From REEB76 sp963774895 (GTDB lineage: Bacteria > Pseudomonadota > Gammaproteobacteria > Natronospirales > REEB76): a stretch of DNA of 64,000 nt. Below are positions 47,761 through 57,343 of the stretch, piece by piece. The stretch covers positions 854,909 to 918,908 of the forward strand of contig CAVZGN010000001.1 in NCBI GenBank assembly GCA_963774895.1, read 5' to 3'. The translations under genes and the position numbers were made by a program. Below the pieces are notes generated by a model. That model had not been told where the DNA came from. It made no database searches and was given only the letters and a program-made list of their open reading frames with translations. Position 1 is the stretch's first letter, and the number at the start of each line of letters is the position of its first letter.

Positions 47761-49278
47761 ATGAGCAACACGTATTTCCCCATCCTGAGTGTGCTGCTGT
47801 GGCTGCCCATCGCCGGCGCCTTGGTGGTGCTGCTGGCGGGCAAGCTGGCGCCCAAATCCGTGCGCTGGCTGGCGCTGTTGTTCTCGACCATGGTATTCGC
47901 CATCAGTGTGCCGTTGTGGACCGGATTCAATACCGGCACCGCCAGCATGCAGTTCGTGGAAAATCTGCCCTGGATCAGCACCTTCAATGTGTACTATCAC
48001 CTGGGCGTGGATGGCATCTCCATGCCGTTGATTTTACTCAACACCTTTATGACGGTACTGGTGGTGATCGCCGGCTGGGAAGTGATCCAGTACAAAGTTG
48101 CCCAGTACATGGCGGCGTTCCTGATCATGGAAGGGCTCATCAACGGTGTGTTCTCGGCCCTCGATGGACTACTGTTCTATGTGTTGTGGGAAGCCATGCT
48201 GATCCCCATGTTCCTGATCATAGGCATCTGGGGTGGACCGCGGCGCGTGTATGCCACCATCAAATTCTTTCTGTATACGTTCTTCGGTTCGGTGCTGATG
48301 CTGATCGCCATCATCTACATGTATGCAAAGTCCGGCAGCTACGACATCCTGACCTTCCAGCAGATGCCCATCGGCATGACCGCACAGCTGCTGATCTTCA
48401 TCGCCTTCCTGGTGGCGTTCGCGGTGAAAGTGCCCATGTGGCCGGTGCACACCTGGCTCCCGGACGCCCATGTGGAAGCGCCCACCGGCGGTTCCGTGAT
48501 ACTGGCAGCCATCCTGCTGAAGATGGGCGCCTATGGTTTTCTTAGATTCAGCCTGCCGATCGCACCGGATGCCAGCCACGCACTCATGTGGCTGATCATC
48601 GGGTTATCGCTGGTCGCCATCGTTTATATCGGTTTTGTGGCTATCGCCCAGACCGACATGAAGAAGCTGGTGGCTTATTCATCGGTGGCGCATATGGGTT
48701 TCGTAACCCTTGGTTTCTTCATCCTGTTCCTGATTTTCCAGAAGACCGCCAGCACCGACGGTACCGTCATGGGCGTGGAGGGGGGCCTGGTACAGATGAT
48801 CTCCCACGGGTTCGTCTCCGGCGCCTTGTTCCTGTGTGTGGGCGTGCTGTATGACCGGCTGCACACCCGTGACATCAAGGGCTACGGCGGCGTTATCAAC
48901 CGCATGCCGGCGTTCGCGTTTTTCCTGGTGCTGTTTGCCATGGCCAATGTAGCCTTGCCCGGCACTTCCGGGTTCGTGGGCGAGTGGATGGTGATTCTTG
49001 CCAGTATGAAGGCCAATTTCTGGATTGCCTTCGGTGCTGCCACCACCTTGATCCTGGGTGCGGCCTATACCCTGTGGATGGTAAAACGCGTGCTCTATGG
49101 CCCGGTGGGCAACGACCGGGTAGCCACTATGCAGGATATCGGCAAACGTGAATTCATCGTGCTGGGCTTGTGCGCGTTGCCGGTGATACTCATCGGCATC
49201 TGGCCGGCGCCGCTGCTGGATGTCATGCATGCCAGCGTGGTGAATCTGGTGCACCAAGTGGTGCAATCAAAATTGTAA
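47761..49278 (+). CDS. nuoM: NADH-quinone oxidoreductase subunit M
   Basis: Antiporter-like proton-pumping subunit of 505 residues and about 14 helices. The key Glu lies in FYVLWEAMLIPMFLIIGIWGG and the key Lys in AFAVKVPMWPVHTWLPDAHVEAPT (position about 240). ATG 47761 starts 14 bases after the nuoL stop. nuoN follows after 21 bases. Confidence 0.98.
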   Translation: MSNTYFPILSVLLWLPIAGALVVLLAGKLAPKSVRWLALLFSTMVFAISVPLWTGFNTGTASMQFVENLPWISTFNVYYHLGVDGISMPLILLNTFMTVLVVIAGWEVIQYKVAQYMAAFLIMEGLINGVFSALDGLLFYVLWEAMLIPMFLIIGIWGGPRRVYATIKFFLYTFFGSVLMLIAIIYMYAKSGSYDILTFQQMPIGMTAQLLIFIAFLVAFAVKVPMWPVHTWLPDAHVEAPTGGSVILAAILLKMGAYGFLRFSLPIAPDASHALMWLIIGLSLVAIVYIGFVAIAQTDMKKLVAYSSVAHMGFVTLGFFILFLIFQKTASTDGTVMGVEGGLVQMISHGFVSGALFLCVGVLYDRLHTRDIKGYGGVINRMPAFAFFLVLFAMANVALPGTSGFVGEWMVILASMKANFWIAFGAATTLILGAAYTLWMVKRVLYGPVGNDRVATMQDIGKREFIVLGLCALPVILIGIWPAPLLDVMHASVVNLVHQVVQSKL

Positions 49279-49299
49279 AAACTGTTTGAGGACATTTCG

Positions 49300-50739
49300 A
49301 TGACCGTGCTGCCCAGTCTGACTCAAGTGATCCCCGAGATGTTCGTACTGGGCATGGGCTGCTTCATCCTGGTCCTGGATACTTTTTTGAACGACCGGCA
49401 GCGCGTCATCAGCTACTGGCTGTCACTGGCGACGGTGGCAGCCTGCGCCTGGCTCACTGTAACCGTAGCGCAAACCGGTGGCTTACTGACCTTCAATGAC
49501 ATGTTCATAAACGACCGCATGGGCAATGTGCTGAAGTTGTTCACCTATCTGGTGGTGGCGCTCACGTTTCTGTATTCACGCGAATATCTGCGTGACCGCG
49601 GCCTGTTCAAGGGTGAATTCTATGTGCTCGGCCTGTTCGGAATGCTCGGCATGATGGTGATGATATCGGCGCATAATTTCATCAGCATTTATCTGGGCCT
49701 GGAACTGCTGTCGTTGTCGCTGTATGCGATGGTGGCGCTGGAACGCGATTCGCCGGTAGCCTCCGAGGCCGCCATGAAATATTTCGTACTGGGCGCGATA
49801 GCCTCCGGCACCTTGCTGTATGGCATGTCACTGCTGTACGGCGCTGCCGGCACCCTGGATGTGACCCGGCTGGGCATGCACATCGCGGAATCCGCCAGCA
49901 TCAATATCGGGGTGCTGCTGGCGCTGGGATTCGTCATCGTCGGGCTGTGTTTCAAGCTCGGCGCCGTGCCGTTCCATATGTGGCTGCCGGATGTGTACCA
50001 GGGCGCCAGCACGCCGGTGACCATGTACATCGGTTCGGCGCCTAAGATCGCCGCTTTTGCGCTGTTCATGCGCCTGCTGGTGGCCGGCCTGGGCGGACTG
50101 CATGTGGAATGGCATGCCATCCTGACCGTGCTGGCGGTGCTGTCCATGGGCATCGGCAGCATCGTAGCCATCGTCCAAACCAATCTGAAACGCCTGCTGG
50201 CGTATTCCACCATTTCGCACGTGGGATTCATCCTGCTGGGGATCCTCGCCGGCACCACCGAAGGCTATCAAGCCGCCATGTTCTACGTGGTCACCTACGT
50301 AATCATGTCCACGGCAGCCTTCGGCATGATAATCCTGCTGGCCCGCAAGGGTTTTGAAGCGGACCGGCTCGAGGATTTCAAGGGACTGAATGATCGCAAC
50401 CCGTGGTTCGCCGGCATGATGCTCATGGTGATGTTCGGCATGGCGGGGGTGCCGCCGTTCGTGGGCTTCTTCGCCAAACTGTACGTGCTGCGTGCGATAA
50501 TCGATATCGGGATGTCGTGGCTAGCGGTGGTGGCAGTGATCTTCGCACTCATCAGCGCCTACTATTATCTGAAAGTGGTTAAGCTCATGTACTTCGACCG
50601 CGCACCCCAGGACTCCAAGCCTATCCAAGCGGACCTCGACCTGCGTTGGGTGCTGTCCGGGAACGGACTCGCGATCCTGCTGCTGGGGATTATTCCCGGG
50701 CCGCTTATGGCCCTGTGCGCGCGAGTCATCACCTTCTAA
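49300..50739 (+). CDS. nuoN: NADH-quinone oxidoreductase subunit N
   Basis: Third antiporter-like subunit, completing the 14-gene operon. In 479 residues: the conserved Glu in YLGLELLSLSLYAMVAL and the Lys in FKLGAVPFHMWLPDVYQGA. GAGGA precedes ATG 49300. No clear intrinsic terminator follows, and the next promoter is the tRNA-fMet one about 50 bases on. Confidence 0.98.
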   Translation: MTVLPSLTQVIPEMFVLGMGCFILVLDTFLNDRQRVISYWLSLATVAACAWLTVTVAQTGGLLTFNDMFINDRMGNVLKLFTYLVVALTFLYSREYLRDRGLFKGEFYVLGLFGMLGMMVMISAHNFISIYLGLELLSLSLYAMVALERDSPVASEAAMKYFVLGAIASGTLLYGMSLLYGAAGTLDVTRLGMHIAESASINIGVLLALGFVIVGLCFKLGAVPFHMWLPDVYQGASTPVTMYIGSAPKIAAFALFMRLLVAGLGGLHVEWHAILTVLAVLSMGIGSIVAIVQTNLKRLLAYSTISHVGFILLGILAGTTEGYQAAMFYVVTYVIMSTAAFGMIILLARKGFEADRLEDFKGLNDRNPWFAGMMLMVMFGMAGVPPFVGFFAKLYVLRAIIDIGMSWLAVVAVIFALISAYYYLKVVKLMYFDRAPQDSKPIQADLDLRWVLSGNGLAILLLGIIPGPLMALCARVITF

Positions 50740-50786
50740 AAACTTACCGAAATTTCTCAAACAGCCCGTTTAAGTCCCGGTTTGGC

Positions 50787-50815
50787 TTGAAAAAAGGGCC
50801 TCAGTCCTATATATT
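50787..50815 (+). promoter_or_regulatory. Promoter of the tRNA-fMet/rimP-nusA-infB operon
   Basis: TTGAAA (50787-50792), a 17-base spacer, and TATATT (50810-50815). The stretch after the -10 (CCGCGGCTGCCC) is GC-rich, as in growth-rate-controlled stable RNA promoters. Confidence 0.8.
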
Positions 50816-50829
50816 CCGCGGCTGCCCGG

Positions 50830-50906
50830 TGCGGGGTGGAGCAGTCTGGCAGCTCGTCGGGCTCATAACCCGAAGGTCGCAGGTTCAAATCCTGCCCCCG
50901 CTACCA
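50830..50906 (+). tRNA. Initiator tRNA-fMet (anticodon CAT)
   Basis: The anticodon CAT is at 50864-50866. Three G-C pairs flank the anticodon loop (GGG/CCC), the D-stem has A11-U24, and position 1 does not pair with 72, the three marks of an initiator. The unpaired ends are T1 and T72 here, where E. coli has C1 and A72. CCA is encoded (50904-50906). Confidence 0.97.
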
Positions 50907-50922
50907 AAGATCTTGGAATTGG

Positions 50923-50942
50923 GCCCCGCGCAGGGGCTTTTT
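50923..50942 (+). terminator. Intrinsic terminator after tRNA-fMet
   Basis: GCCCC (50923-50927) and GGGGC (50933-50937) around a 5-base loop, followed by five T. The short stem suggests partial termination. Confidence 0.75.
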
Positions 50943-51031
50943 AGTGTCAGTCAGCGGCCTTGAGCCGTGCTGAGACTCCGGTTTACGGGGTTTATCATTA
51001 TCGAGCCCTGCGGTTTGCAGGGGTATATGGA

Positions 51032-51054
51032 ATGGGCCTTGGGCCCATTTTTTT
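51032..51054 (+). terminator. Intrinsic terminator/attenuator directly before rimP
   Basis: ATGGGCC (51032-51038), loop TTG, GGCCCAT (51042-51048) and a run of seven T to 51054. It lies only 15 bases before the rimP ATG, so operon expression must depend on read-through. NusA, encoded downstream, could feed back at this site. Confidence 0.88.
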
Positions 51055-51069
51055 GTTTATACAGGGACC

Positions 51070-51504
51070 ATGCGCGAGACGCTGCTGAAGCTGTTGGAAC
51101 CGGCCGTTGAGGCCCTGGGCTATGAACTGGTGGAGCTGGAGTTCCACGGCGGGGTGCTGCGGCTGTATATCGATCGGCCGCAAGGCGTGACGCTGGATGA
51201 CTGCCAGAAGGTCAGCCAGCAGATCAGTGCGGTACTGGATGTCGAGGACCCGATACCCGGGGCTTATACGCTGGAGGTGTCCTCACCCGGCCTGGACCGG
51301 CCGCTGCGCAAGCTGGTGGATTTCCAGCAGCATGCGGGTCAGCGGGTGCGCATCGAGTTACTGCTGCCGCGCGATGGCCGCCGGCGTTTCTCCGGTACGC
51401 TGCGTGGCCTGGAATCTGATCAGGTTTTGGTTGAAGTGGATGGCATCTTATGCCGTCTGCCATTTACCCAGATAGGCAGGGCGCGTTTGGTGCCAGATTT
51501 CTAA
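51070..51504 (+). CDS. rimP: Ribosome maturation factor RimP
   Basis: Needed for 30S subunit assembly. The 144 residues show the two-domain pattern EPAVEALGYELVELEF, LRLYIDRPQGVTLDDCQKVS and YTLEVSSPGLDRPLRK, then the SH3-like C-terminal domain. Starts at ATG 51070 shortly after a terminator, with AGGGACC upstream. nusA follows after 23 bases. Confidence 0.97.
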   Translation: MRETLLKLLEPAVEALGYELVELEFHGGVLRLYIDRPQGVTLDDCQKVSQQISAVLDVEDPIPGAYTLEVSSPGLDRPLRKLVDFQQHAGQRVRIELLLPRDGRRRFSGTLRGLESDQVLVEVDGILCRLPFTQIGRARLVPDF

Positions 51505-51527
51505 ATGCAATGCATCGGTGTGAGGTT

Positions 51528-53033
51528 ATGAATAAAGAGATTTTGCTGGTCGTGGACGCCGTCTCCAACGAGAAAGGCGTGGACAAAACTGTAATTTTCG
51601 AGGCGCTGGAAGCAGCGTTGGCATCGGCTACGCGTAAAAAGCATGGCGGAGAGATCGATGCGCGAGTCTCGATAGACCGCCACACAGGTGAATACAGCAC
51701 TTTCAGGCGCTGGCTGGTAAAAGCGGACGACGAGGTGCTGGAATCGCCGGAACGCGAACTGCGGCTCATGGATGCGCTGGATATCAAGCCAGACATTAAA
51801 GTTGGCGAATACATCGAAGAGCCGATCGAGTCCGTGGCGTTCGGTCGCATCGCCGCACAAACCGCCAAACAGGTGATTGTGCAAAAGGTTCGCGAAGCGG
51901 AGCGTGCCCAGGTCGTGGAAGCCTACAAGGACCGCGTGGGCGAACTGGTCACCGGCGTGGTCAAGCGCGTGGAACGCGGCAACGTGTATATCGATCTCGG
52001 TAACAACGCCGAGGCATTCATCGCCCGTGAGGAAATGATCCCGCGCGAGGCCGTGCGCACCAACGACCGCATCCGCGGCTATCTGCGTGAAGTGCGCGCC
52101 GAGCTGCGCGGCCCTCAGCTGTTTGTGACGCGCACGGCGCCACAGTTTCTTATCGAATTGTTCAAACTGGAAGTGCCTGAAGTGGGCCAGAGCCTGATTG
52201 AGATCAAGGGCGCGGCGCGCGATCCGGGTGCGCGTGCCAAGGTCGCGGTCAAAAGCAATGATTCACGCATTGACCCGGTAGGTGCCTGCGTAGGTATGCG
52301 TGGTTCGCGCGTGCAGGCGGTGTCCAATGAACTCGCCGGTGAACGGGTGGACATCGTGCCCTGGGATGAAAATCCCGCCCAGTTCGTCATCAATGCCATG
52401 TCACCCGCCGAAGTACAAGCGATTGTCATGGACGAGGAATCACACAGCATGGATATCGCGGTCTCAGAAGAGAATCTTTCCAAGGCCATCGGCCGTGGCG
52501 GCCAGAACGTGCGCCTCGCCAGCCAACTGTCCGGCTGGGAACTCAATGTCATGACCCAGGAGCAGGCTACGCAGAAGAGCGAGGCCGAAGTGCAGACGTT
52601 GCAGAAGCTTTTCATGGAGCAGCTGGATGTGGATGAGGACGTGGCCGTGATCCTGGTGCAGGAAGGTTTTTCCAGTATCGAGGAAATCGCCTACGTGCCG
52701 GCTTCGGAACTGCTGTCGGTCGAGGAATTCGATGAAGGTATCGTCGAGGAGCTGCGGGGCCGTGCGCGCGATGTACTGCTCACCCAGGCGATTGCCAGCG
52801 AGGAGCAATTCGGCGATAAAGAGCCGGCGGAAGATCTGCTGAGCCTCACGGGTATGGAAAAGGCCGTGGCCTACAGGCTGGCGGGACGCGGCATCGTCAC
52901 CATGGAGGATCTGGCAGAACAGGCGGTGGATGACATCAAGGACGTAGAAGGACTTGATGAGAGCAAGGCGGCTGAACTCATCATGGCCGCGCGTGCTCCC
53001 TGGTTTGCGGCCGAAGAGGCCCAGCAGAAGTAA
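51528..53033 (+). CDS. nusA: Transcription termination/antitermination protein NusA
   Basis: Binds RNA polymerase and RNA to modulate pausing, termination and antitermination. The 501-residue product has the N-terminal domain, S1 (about 135-200, GELVTGVVKRVERGNVYIDLG), two KH domains (KAIGRGGQNVRLASQLSGWE) and two C-terminal acidic helix-hairpin-helix repeats. ATG 51528 with GAGG upstream was chosen. The frame opens inside rimP. Confidence 0.98.
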   Translation: MNKEILLVVDAVSNEKGVDKTVIFEALEAALASATRKKHGGEIDARVSIDRHTGEYSTFRRWLVKADDEVLESPERELRLMDALDIKPDIKVGEYIEEPIESVAFGRIAAQTAKQVIVQKVREAERAQVVEAYKDRVGELVTGVVKRVERGNVYIDLGNNAEAFIAREEMIPREAVRTNDRIRGYLREVRAELRGPQLFVTRTAPQFLIELFKLEVPEVGQSLIEIKGAARDPGARAKVAVKSNDSRIDPVGACVGMRGSRVQAVSNELAGERVDIVPWDENPAQFVINAMSPAEVQAIVMDEESHSMDIAVSEENLSKAIGRGGQNVRLASQLSGWELNVMTQEQATQKSEAEVQTLQKLFMEQLDVDEDVAVILVQEGFSSIEEIAYVPASELLSVEEFDEGIVEELRGRARDVLLTQAIASEEQFGDKEPAEDLLSLTGMEKAVAYRLAGRGIVTMEDLAEQAVDDIKDVEGLDESKAAELIMAARAPWFAAEEAQQK

Positions 53034-53053
53034 TTCGGCTAAGGAAAATCACC

Positions 53054-55561
53054 ATGGCGGAAGTTACAGTTAGACAATTTGCTGAAGTAGTGGGAACTCC
53101 CGTGGAGCGCCTACTTACGCAGTTGGCGGATGCCGGGATTGAGATATCCGATCCGGATATCGCCATCAGTGATGACCAGAAGCTGCAACTGCTTACACAC
53201 TTGCGCAACAGCCATGGCGAAGGTGGCGTCGGCGAGCCGCGCAAGATAACCCTCAAACGCCGCACTGTTTCCGAAATAAAACTCAATGGTATCCAGGGGC
53301 GTGCCAAGACCGTGAGCGTAGAGGTGCGCAAGAAACGCACCTATGTGAAACGCAGCGCGGTGTTGGAAGAGGAAGCCAAGCGACGCACGGAAGAGGAAGC
53401 TGCACAACAGGCTGAATTGGAACTGAAGCGCGCCGAGGAAGAACGCCTATCGGCCTCGCGTCTGCAAAAACAGGCCGCCGAAGAAGAGGACAATCGCCGC
53501 AAGCAGGAAGCAGAGGCTCGCCGCCGGCAGGAAGAAGATGCCAGTGCCCGCGCGGATGCGGAGCGACGTCGTGCAGAAGCCGAAGCCCGCCGCCTGACTG
53601 AAGAAGAAGACCGGCGCATGCGCGCCGCCTCGCCGCGCAACAAGGCACAGCCCAGCGCAGCTGCCGACGACAAACACACCAAATATGGTCGTGCCGAGCT
53701 GCATGTCGGGCACGAACTTTCTAACAAACGCAGAAAAAAACCCGCGAAAACCAGGTCAGCAGTCAATGTCCAGGTAGAAAGCAAGCACGGTTTTGAAAAG
53801 CCCGTGGCTCCGCAGGTACGGGAAGTCCCGATTCCAGAGACCATCACTGTAGGTGAGCTGGCGCAGCGCATGGCGGTTAAAGCCACCGAAGTCATCAAGA
53901 TCATGATGAATATGGGCGCGATGGCCACTATCAACCAGGTCATCGACCAGGAGACCGCGGCCATCGTCGTGGACGAGATGGGTCATAAACCGAAGCTCTT
54001 GAAAGAAAATGACCTGGAAGAACAGGTCATGCAGGTGGTGCATGAGGGCGATGAAGTCACACGCCCACCCGTGGTCACAATCGTGGGTCATGTCGATCAT
54101 GGCAAGACTTCACTACTGGATTATATTCGCAGCACGCGCGTGGCTGCGCGTGAGGCCGGTGGCATCACCCAGCACATCGGTGCATATCGTGTGGAAACCA
54201 AGAAAGGTGTCATCACCTTCCTGGATACGCCCGGGCATGCGGCTTTCACCGCCATGCGCGCGCGTGGCGCCAATGTAGCGGATATCGTGGTTCTGGTGGT
54301 GGCCGCTGATGACGGCGTGATGCCGCAGACCGTCGAAGCCATCCAGCATGCGCGCGCAGCTCAAGTACCCATCGTGGTGGCCATAACCAAGATCGATAAG
54401 CAGGAAGCAGACCTGGAACGCGTGCGCAGTGATCTGTCCAAGTATGAAATCATTTCCGAAGAATGGGGCGGCGAAAACATCTTCGTCAAGGTATCTTCCA
54501 AGACCGGGGAAGGCATTGATACCCTGCTGGATTCAATCCTGGTGCAGGCCGAAGTTCTTGAACTCAAGGCCGTAGCGAACGGGCCGGCGTCAGGTTTCGT
54601 GCTGGAATCGAGCCTTGAAAAGGGCCGCGGACCGGTAGCCACGGTTCTGGTGCAGCGCGGGCTGCTTAAACTGGGAGATATCCTGCTCACCGGCCAAGAG
54701 TTCGGTAGGGTGCGCGCCATGTTCGATGAGGATGGCAACAGCCTTCAGGAAGCGGGGCCGGCGACGCCGGCGCTGGTGCTTGGATTATCTAGCACCCCCA
54801 ATGCCGGCGATGAAGCGGTGGTGGTGCCGGACGAGCGTAAAGCCCGGGAAGTCGCCCTCTACCGCCAGGGCAAATACCGCGACGTGAAACTCGCGCGCCA
54901 GACCACCAAGCTCGACGACGCCTTCCAACAGATGCAGGATGGCGAGCAAAAGACCCTGAACGTGTTCATAAAATCCGATGTGCAGGGCAGCGCCGAAGCC
55001 TTGAGCAACGCTCTCAGCAACCTGTCCACCGATGAAGTTAAAGTCAGAGTCATCGCCAGCGGCGTCGGCGGCATCACCGAATCGGATGTCAACCTGGCCT
55101 TGGCCTCCAAGGCCGTGATTATCGGCTTCAATGTGCGTGCCGACAACAGCGCACGCCGTATGATCAGTGAATCCAGTCTGGACGTGCGCTATTACAGCAT
55201 CATCTACGAGGCGATAGACGATGTGAAACAGGCAATCACCGGGATGCTGGCGCCGGAACAGCGTGAACAGATCGTCGGTCTTGCAGAGGTTCGCGAAGTC
55301 TTCCGTTCATCCAAGTTAGGCGCGATCGCTGGATGTCTGGTCGTGGATGGCTATGTAAAACGCAACCTACCCATCAGAGTATTGCGTGACAATGTAGTGA
55401 TCTTCGAGGGCGCGCTGGAATCTCTGCGGCGTTTCAAGGATGACGTCAACGAAGTGCGTGCCGGCACCGAATGCGGCATCGGTGTGAAAGATTATAACGA
55501 TGTAAAACCGGGAGACCAGATTGAATGCTACGAACGCGTGGAAATCGCGCGTACGCTTTGA
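53054..55561 (+). CDS. infB: Translation initiation factor IF-2
   Basis: GTPase that brings fMet-tRNA to the 30S subunit. The 835 residues have an N-terminal IF2 domain, a highly charged Glu/Arg/Ala coiled region (about 95-200), then the G domain with GHVDHGKT at 345-352, DTPGHA and NKID-equivalent TKIDK. Domains II-IV and the fMet-tRNA-binding C2 domain follow. AAGGA lies 8 bases before ATG 53054. It is encoded downstream of the initiator tRNA that it binds. Confidence 0.99.
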   Translation: MAEVTVRQFAEVVGTPVERLLTQLADAGIEISDPDIAISDDQKLQLLTHLRNSHGEGGVGEPRKITLKRRTVSEIKLNGIQGRAKTVSVEVRKKRTYVKRSAVLEEEAKRRTEEEAAQQAELELKRAEEERLSASRLQKQAAEEEDNRRKQEAEARRRQEEDASARADAERRRAEAEARRLTEEEDRRMRAASPRNKAQPSAAADDKHTKYGRAELHVGHELSNKRRKKPAKTRSAVNVQVESKHGFEKPVAPQVREVPIPETITVGELAQRMAVKATEVIKIMMNMGAMATINQVIDQETAAIVVDEMGHKPKLLKENDLEEQVMQVVHEGDEVTRPPVVTIVGHVDHGKTSLLDYIRSTRVAAREAGGITQHIGAYRVETKKGVITFLDTPGHAAFTAMRARGANVADIVVLVVAADDGVMPQTVEAIQHARAAQVPIVVAITKIDKQEADLERVRSDLSKYEIISEEWGGENIFVKVSSKTGEGIDTLLDSILVQAEVLELKAVANGPASGFVLESSLEKGRGPVATVLVQRGLLKLGDILLTGQEFGRVRAMFDEDGNSLQEAGPATPALVLGLSSTPNAGDEAVVVPDERKAREVALYRQGKYRDVKLARQTTKLDDAFQQMQDGEQKTLNVFIKSDVQGSAEALSNALSNLSTDEVKVRVIASGVGGITESDVNLALASKAVIIGFNVRADNSARRMISESSLDVRYYSIIYEAIDDVKQAITGMLAPEQREQIVGLAEVREVFRSSKLGAIAGCLVVDGYVKRNLPIRVLRDNVVIFEGALESLRRFKDDVNEVRAGTECGIGVKDYNDVKPGDQIECYERVEIARTL

Positions 55562-55582
55562 AACGACGCGCTTGGATAGCAT

Positions 55583-55960
55583 ATGCCCAGGGAATATGAA
55601 CGTTCGAGCCGCATCGCAGAACAACTGCAACGCGAACTTTCGGAGCTTATCCGCCGCCAGGTAAAAGATCCACGCATCCATCGGGTCACGATAACCGAGG
55701 TGGACGTCTCCCCTGATCTTTCGAATGCAAGAGTGCTGATTTCGGTGTTGGGAGCCCAAGGTCCACAACCCGAGGTGGTGGCCGCTCTGAATCACGCCGC
55801 CGGATTCCTGCGTCATACACTCGGACGCAACCTGAAATTGCGCAGTATTCCTGAGTTGCGTTTCCATTATGACGATACCTTGGATCGGGCTGCGCACCTG
55901 GATGCGCTCATCAAACGCGCAAACATGCCGGCCCACGATAAAAGGAATAAATCCTCTTGA
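55583..55960 (+). CDS. rbfA: Ribosome-binding factor A
   Basis: Cold-shock-associated 30S maturation factor. The 125 residues form a KH-like fold with SSRIAEQLQRELSELIRRQVKDPR and LGRNLKLRSIPELRFHYD (described in parts). ATG 55583 has only a weak GGA upstream. Its TGA overlaps the TTG start of truB. Confidence 0.97.
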   Translation: MPREYERSSRIAEQLQRELSELIRRQVKDPRIHRVTITEVDVSPDLSNARVLISVLGAQGPQPEVVAALNHAAGFLRHTLGRNLKLRSIPELRFHYDDTLDRAAHLDALIKRANMPAHDKRNKSS

Positions 55961-56910
55961 TACACGCGACAACCAGCGAAAAGATAAGCGCCGATACACG
56001 GGAAGCAGGCGTTATAAAGATTCCACGCCGTGATGTACACGGCGTATTATTGCTGGATAAACCTGTCGGTATGACATCTAACCAGGCCCTGCAGGCCGTG
56101 AAACGTCTTTTCAATGCGCGCAAAGCCGGACATACCGGCAGTCTAGATCCTTTGGCCAGTGGGTTGTTACCCCTGTGTTTTGGGGAAGCCACCAAGGTAT
56201 CGGCATACTTGCTGGATGCAGACAAGGAATATGCGGTGCAGTGCAGGCTGGGTTCTCGCACCACCACGGCGGATGCCGAGGGTGAAGTGTTGGAGACGTG
56301 CCAGTTGCCAACGCTCAAGCAGACCCGCATCGAGCAGGTCTTTGGGCAATTCTGCGGTGTGATCACGCAGATACCCCCCATGTACTCAGCCCTAAAACAT
56401 CAAGGTCAACGGCTCTACGACCTGGCCCGTGATGGAATCGAGGTGCCTCGCAAACCTCGCTCAGTGACCATTCATTCACTGGTTCTGACTGCGTATTCAA
56501 ACGACAGCCTCGAATTCAAGGTCCGCTGTTCCAAGGGCACCTATGTGCGCACACTGGTAGAGGATTTAGCGCGTGCTTTCGGCAGCTGCGGCCATGTGAG
56601 TGCTTTACGCAGGACCCTGGTAGGTCCCTACACCAACATGCATCGCTTGGAGGAATTACAACAGGCGCACATGCATAATAACGTTCTGGATCGCCTGCTG
56701 TTGCCGATTGACAGTGCCTTGACCCATTGGCCGCAAGTCCATATGAGTGAGGATGCAGTCTGGTATTTCCTGAAAGGTCAGGCCGTGATGGTCCCGGGCG
56801 CGCCGACCGCCGGGTGGTTGCGTGCCTATGGAGATGGGCGTTTTCTTGGCTTGGCTGAAGTGCTCCCGGATGGACGGGTGACGCCACGCCGGTTGATGAA
56901 TATGAACTGA
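55957..56910 (+). CDS. truB: tRNA pseudouridine-55 synthase TruB
   Basis: Makes pseudouridine 55 in the T-loop of tRNAs. In 317 residues the catalytic Asp is D64 in AGHTGSLDPLASG, preceded by LLLDKPVGMTSNQALQ. KGTYVRTLVEDLA and the C-terminal domain follow. TTG 55957 overlaps the rbfA stop (TTGA) with AGGA about 10 bases upstream. The first 20 residues are not conserved. Confidence 0.97.
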   Translation: MIHATTSEKISADTREAGVIKIPRRDVHGVLLLDKPVGMTSNQALQAVKRLFNARKAGHTGSLDPLASGLLPLCFGEATKVSAYLLDADKEYAVQCRLGSRTTTADAEGEVLETCQLPTLKQTRIEQVFGQFCGVITQIPPMYSALKHQGQRLYDLARDGIEVPRKPRSVTIHSLVLTAYSNDSLEFKVRCSKGTYVRTLVEDLARAFGSCGHVSALRRTLVGPYTNMHRLEELQQAHMHNNVLDRLLLPIDSALTHWPQVHMSEDAVWYFLKGQAVMVPGAPTAGWLRAYGDGRFLGLAEVLPDGRVTPRRLMNMN

Positions 56911-56946
56911 ACATCAGGTTAGAGACTGATTTTATTGCCGTTTTAC

Positions 56947-56975
56947 TTGTTCGAGGGCTGAGCCGCGTTTACAAT
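56947..56975 (+). promoter_or_regulatory. Promoter of rpsO
   Basis: TTGTTC (56947-56952), 17-base spacer, TACAAT (56970-56975). This fits the separate rpsO promoter known at this place in enterics. Confidence 0.7.
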
Positions 56976-57019
56976 ACACGGCTGTTTTTAAAATCTTAAA
57001 CAACTGGAGTTGGGCGTCT

Positions 57020-57289
57020 ATGGCTTTCACCGCTGACAAGAAGCAGGAGATCATCGCCACCTACCGGCGTGATCCCAAAGATACCGGGTCACCTGAAGTG
57101 CAAGTAGCGTTACTATCAGCCCGAATAGATGGGCTCGGCGGACACTTCGACCAGCATAAGAAAGATCACCATTCCCGTCGCGGACTGCTTAAAATGGTGA
57201 ACCAGCGCCGCAAGTTGCTGGATTATCTCAAGCACACCGATCAGGCGCGCTATGAGACGCTCATCGAGCGTCTTGGTCTGCGCCGCTGA
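57020..57289 (+). CDS. rpsO: 30S ribosomal protein S15
   Basis: Primary 16S rRNA-binding protein of the small subunit. 89 residues, the usual length, with DTGSPEVQVALLSARI, HKKDHHSRRGLLKMVNQRRKLLDYL and RYETLIERLGLRR (named by segments). GGAG precedes ATG 57020. pnp follows after 54 bases, and in E. coli this gap contains an RNase III site and a weak terminator. Confidence 0.99.
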   Translation: MAFTADKKQEIIATYRRDPKDTGSPEVQVALLSARIDGLGGHFDQHKKDHHSRRGLLKMVNQRRKLLDYLKHTDQARYETLIERLGLRR

Positions 57290-57343
57290 TACCTAGTCCG
57301 ATTTCTCCGCGTTTTAATCATTCCGAACCACGAAGGGTTTAAT

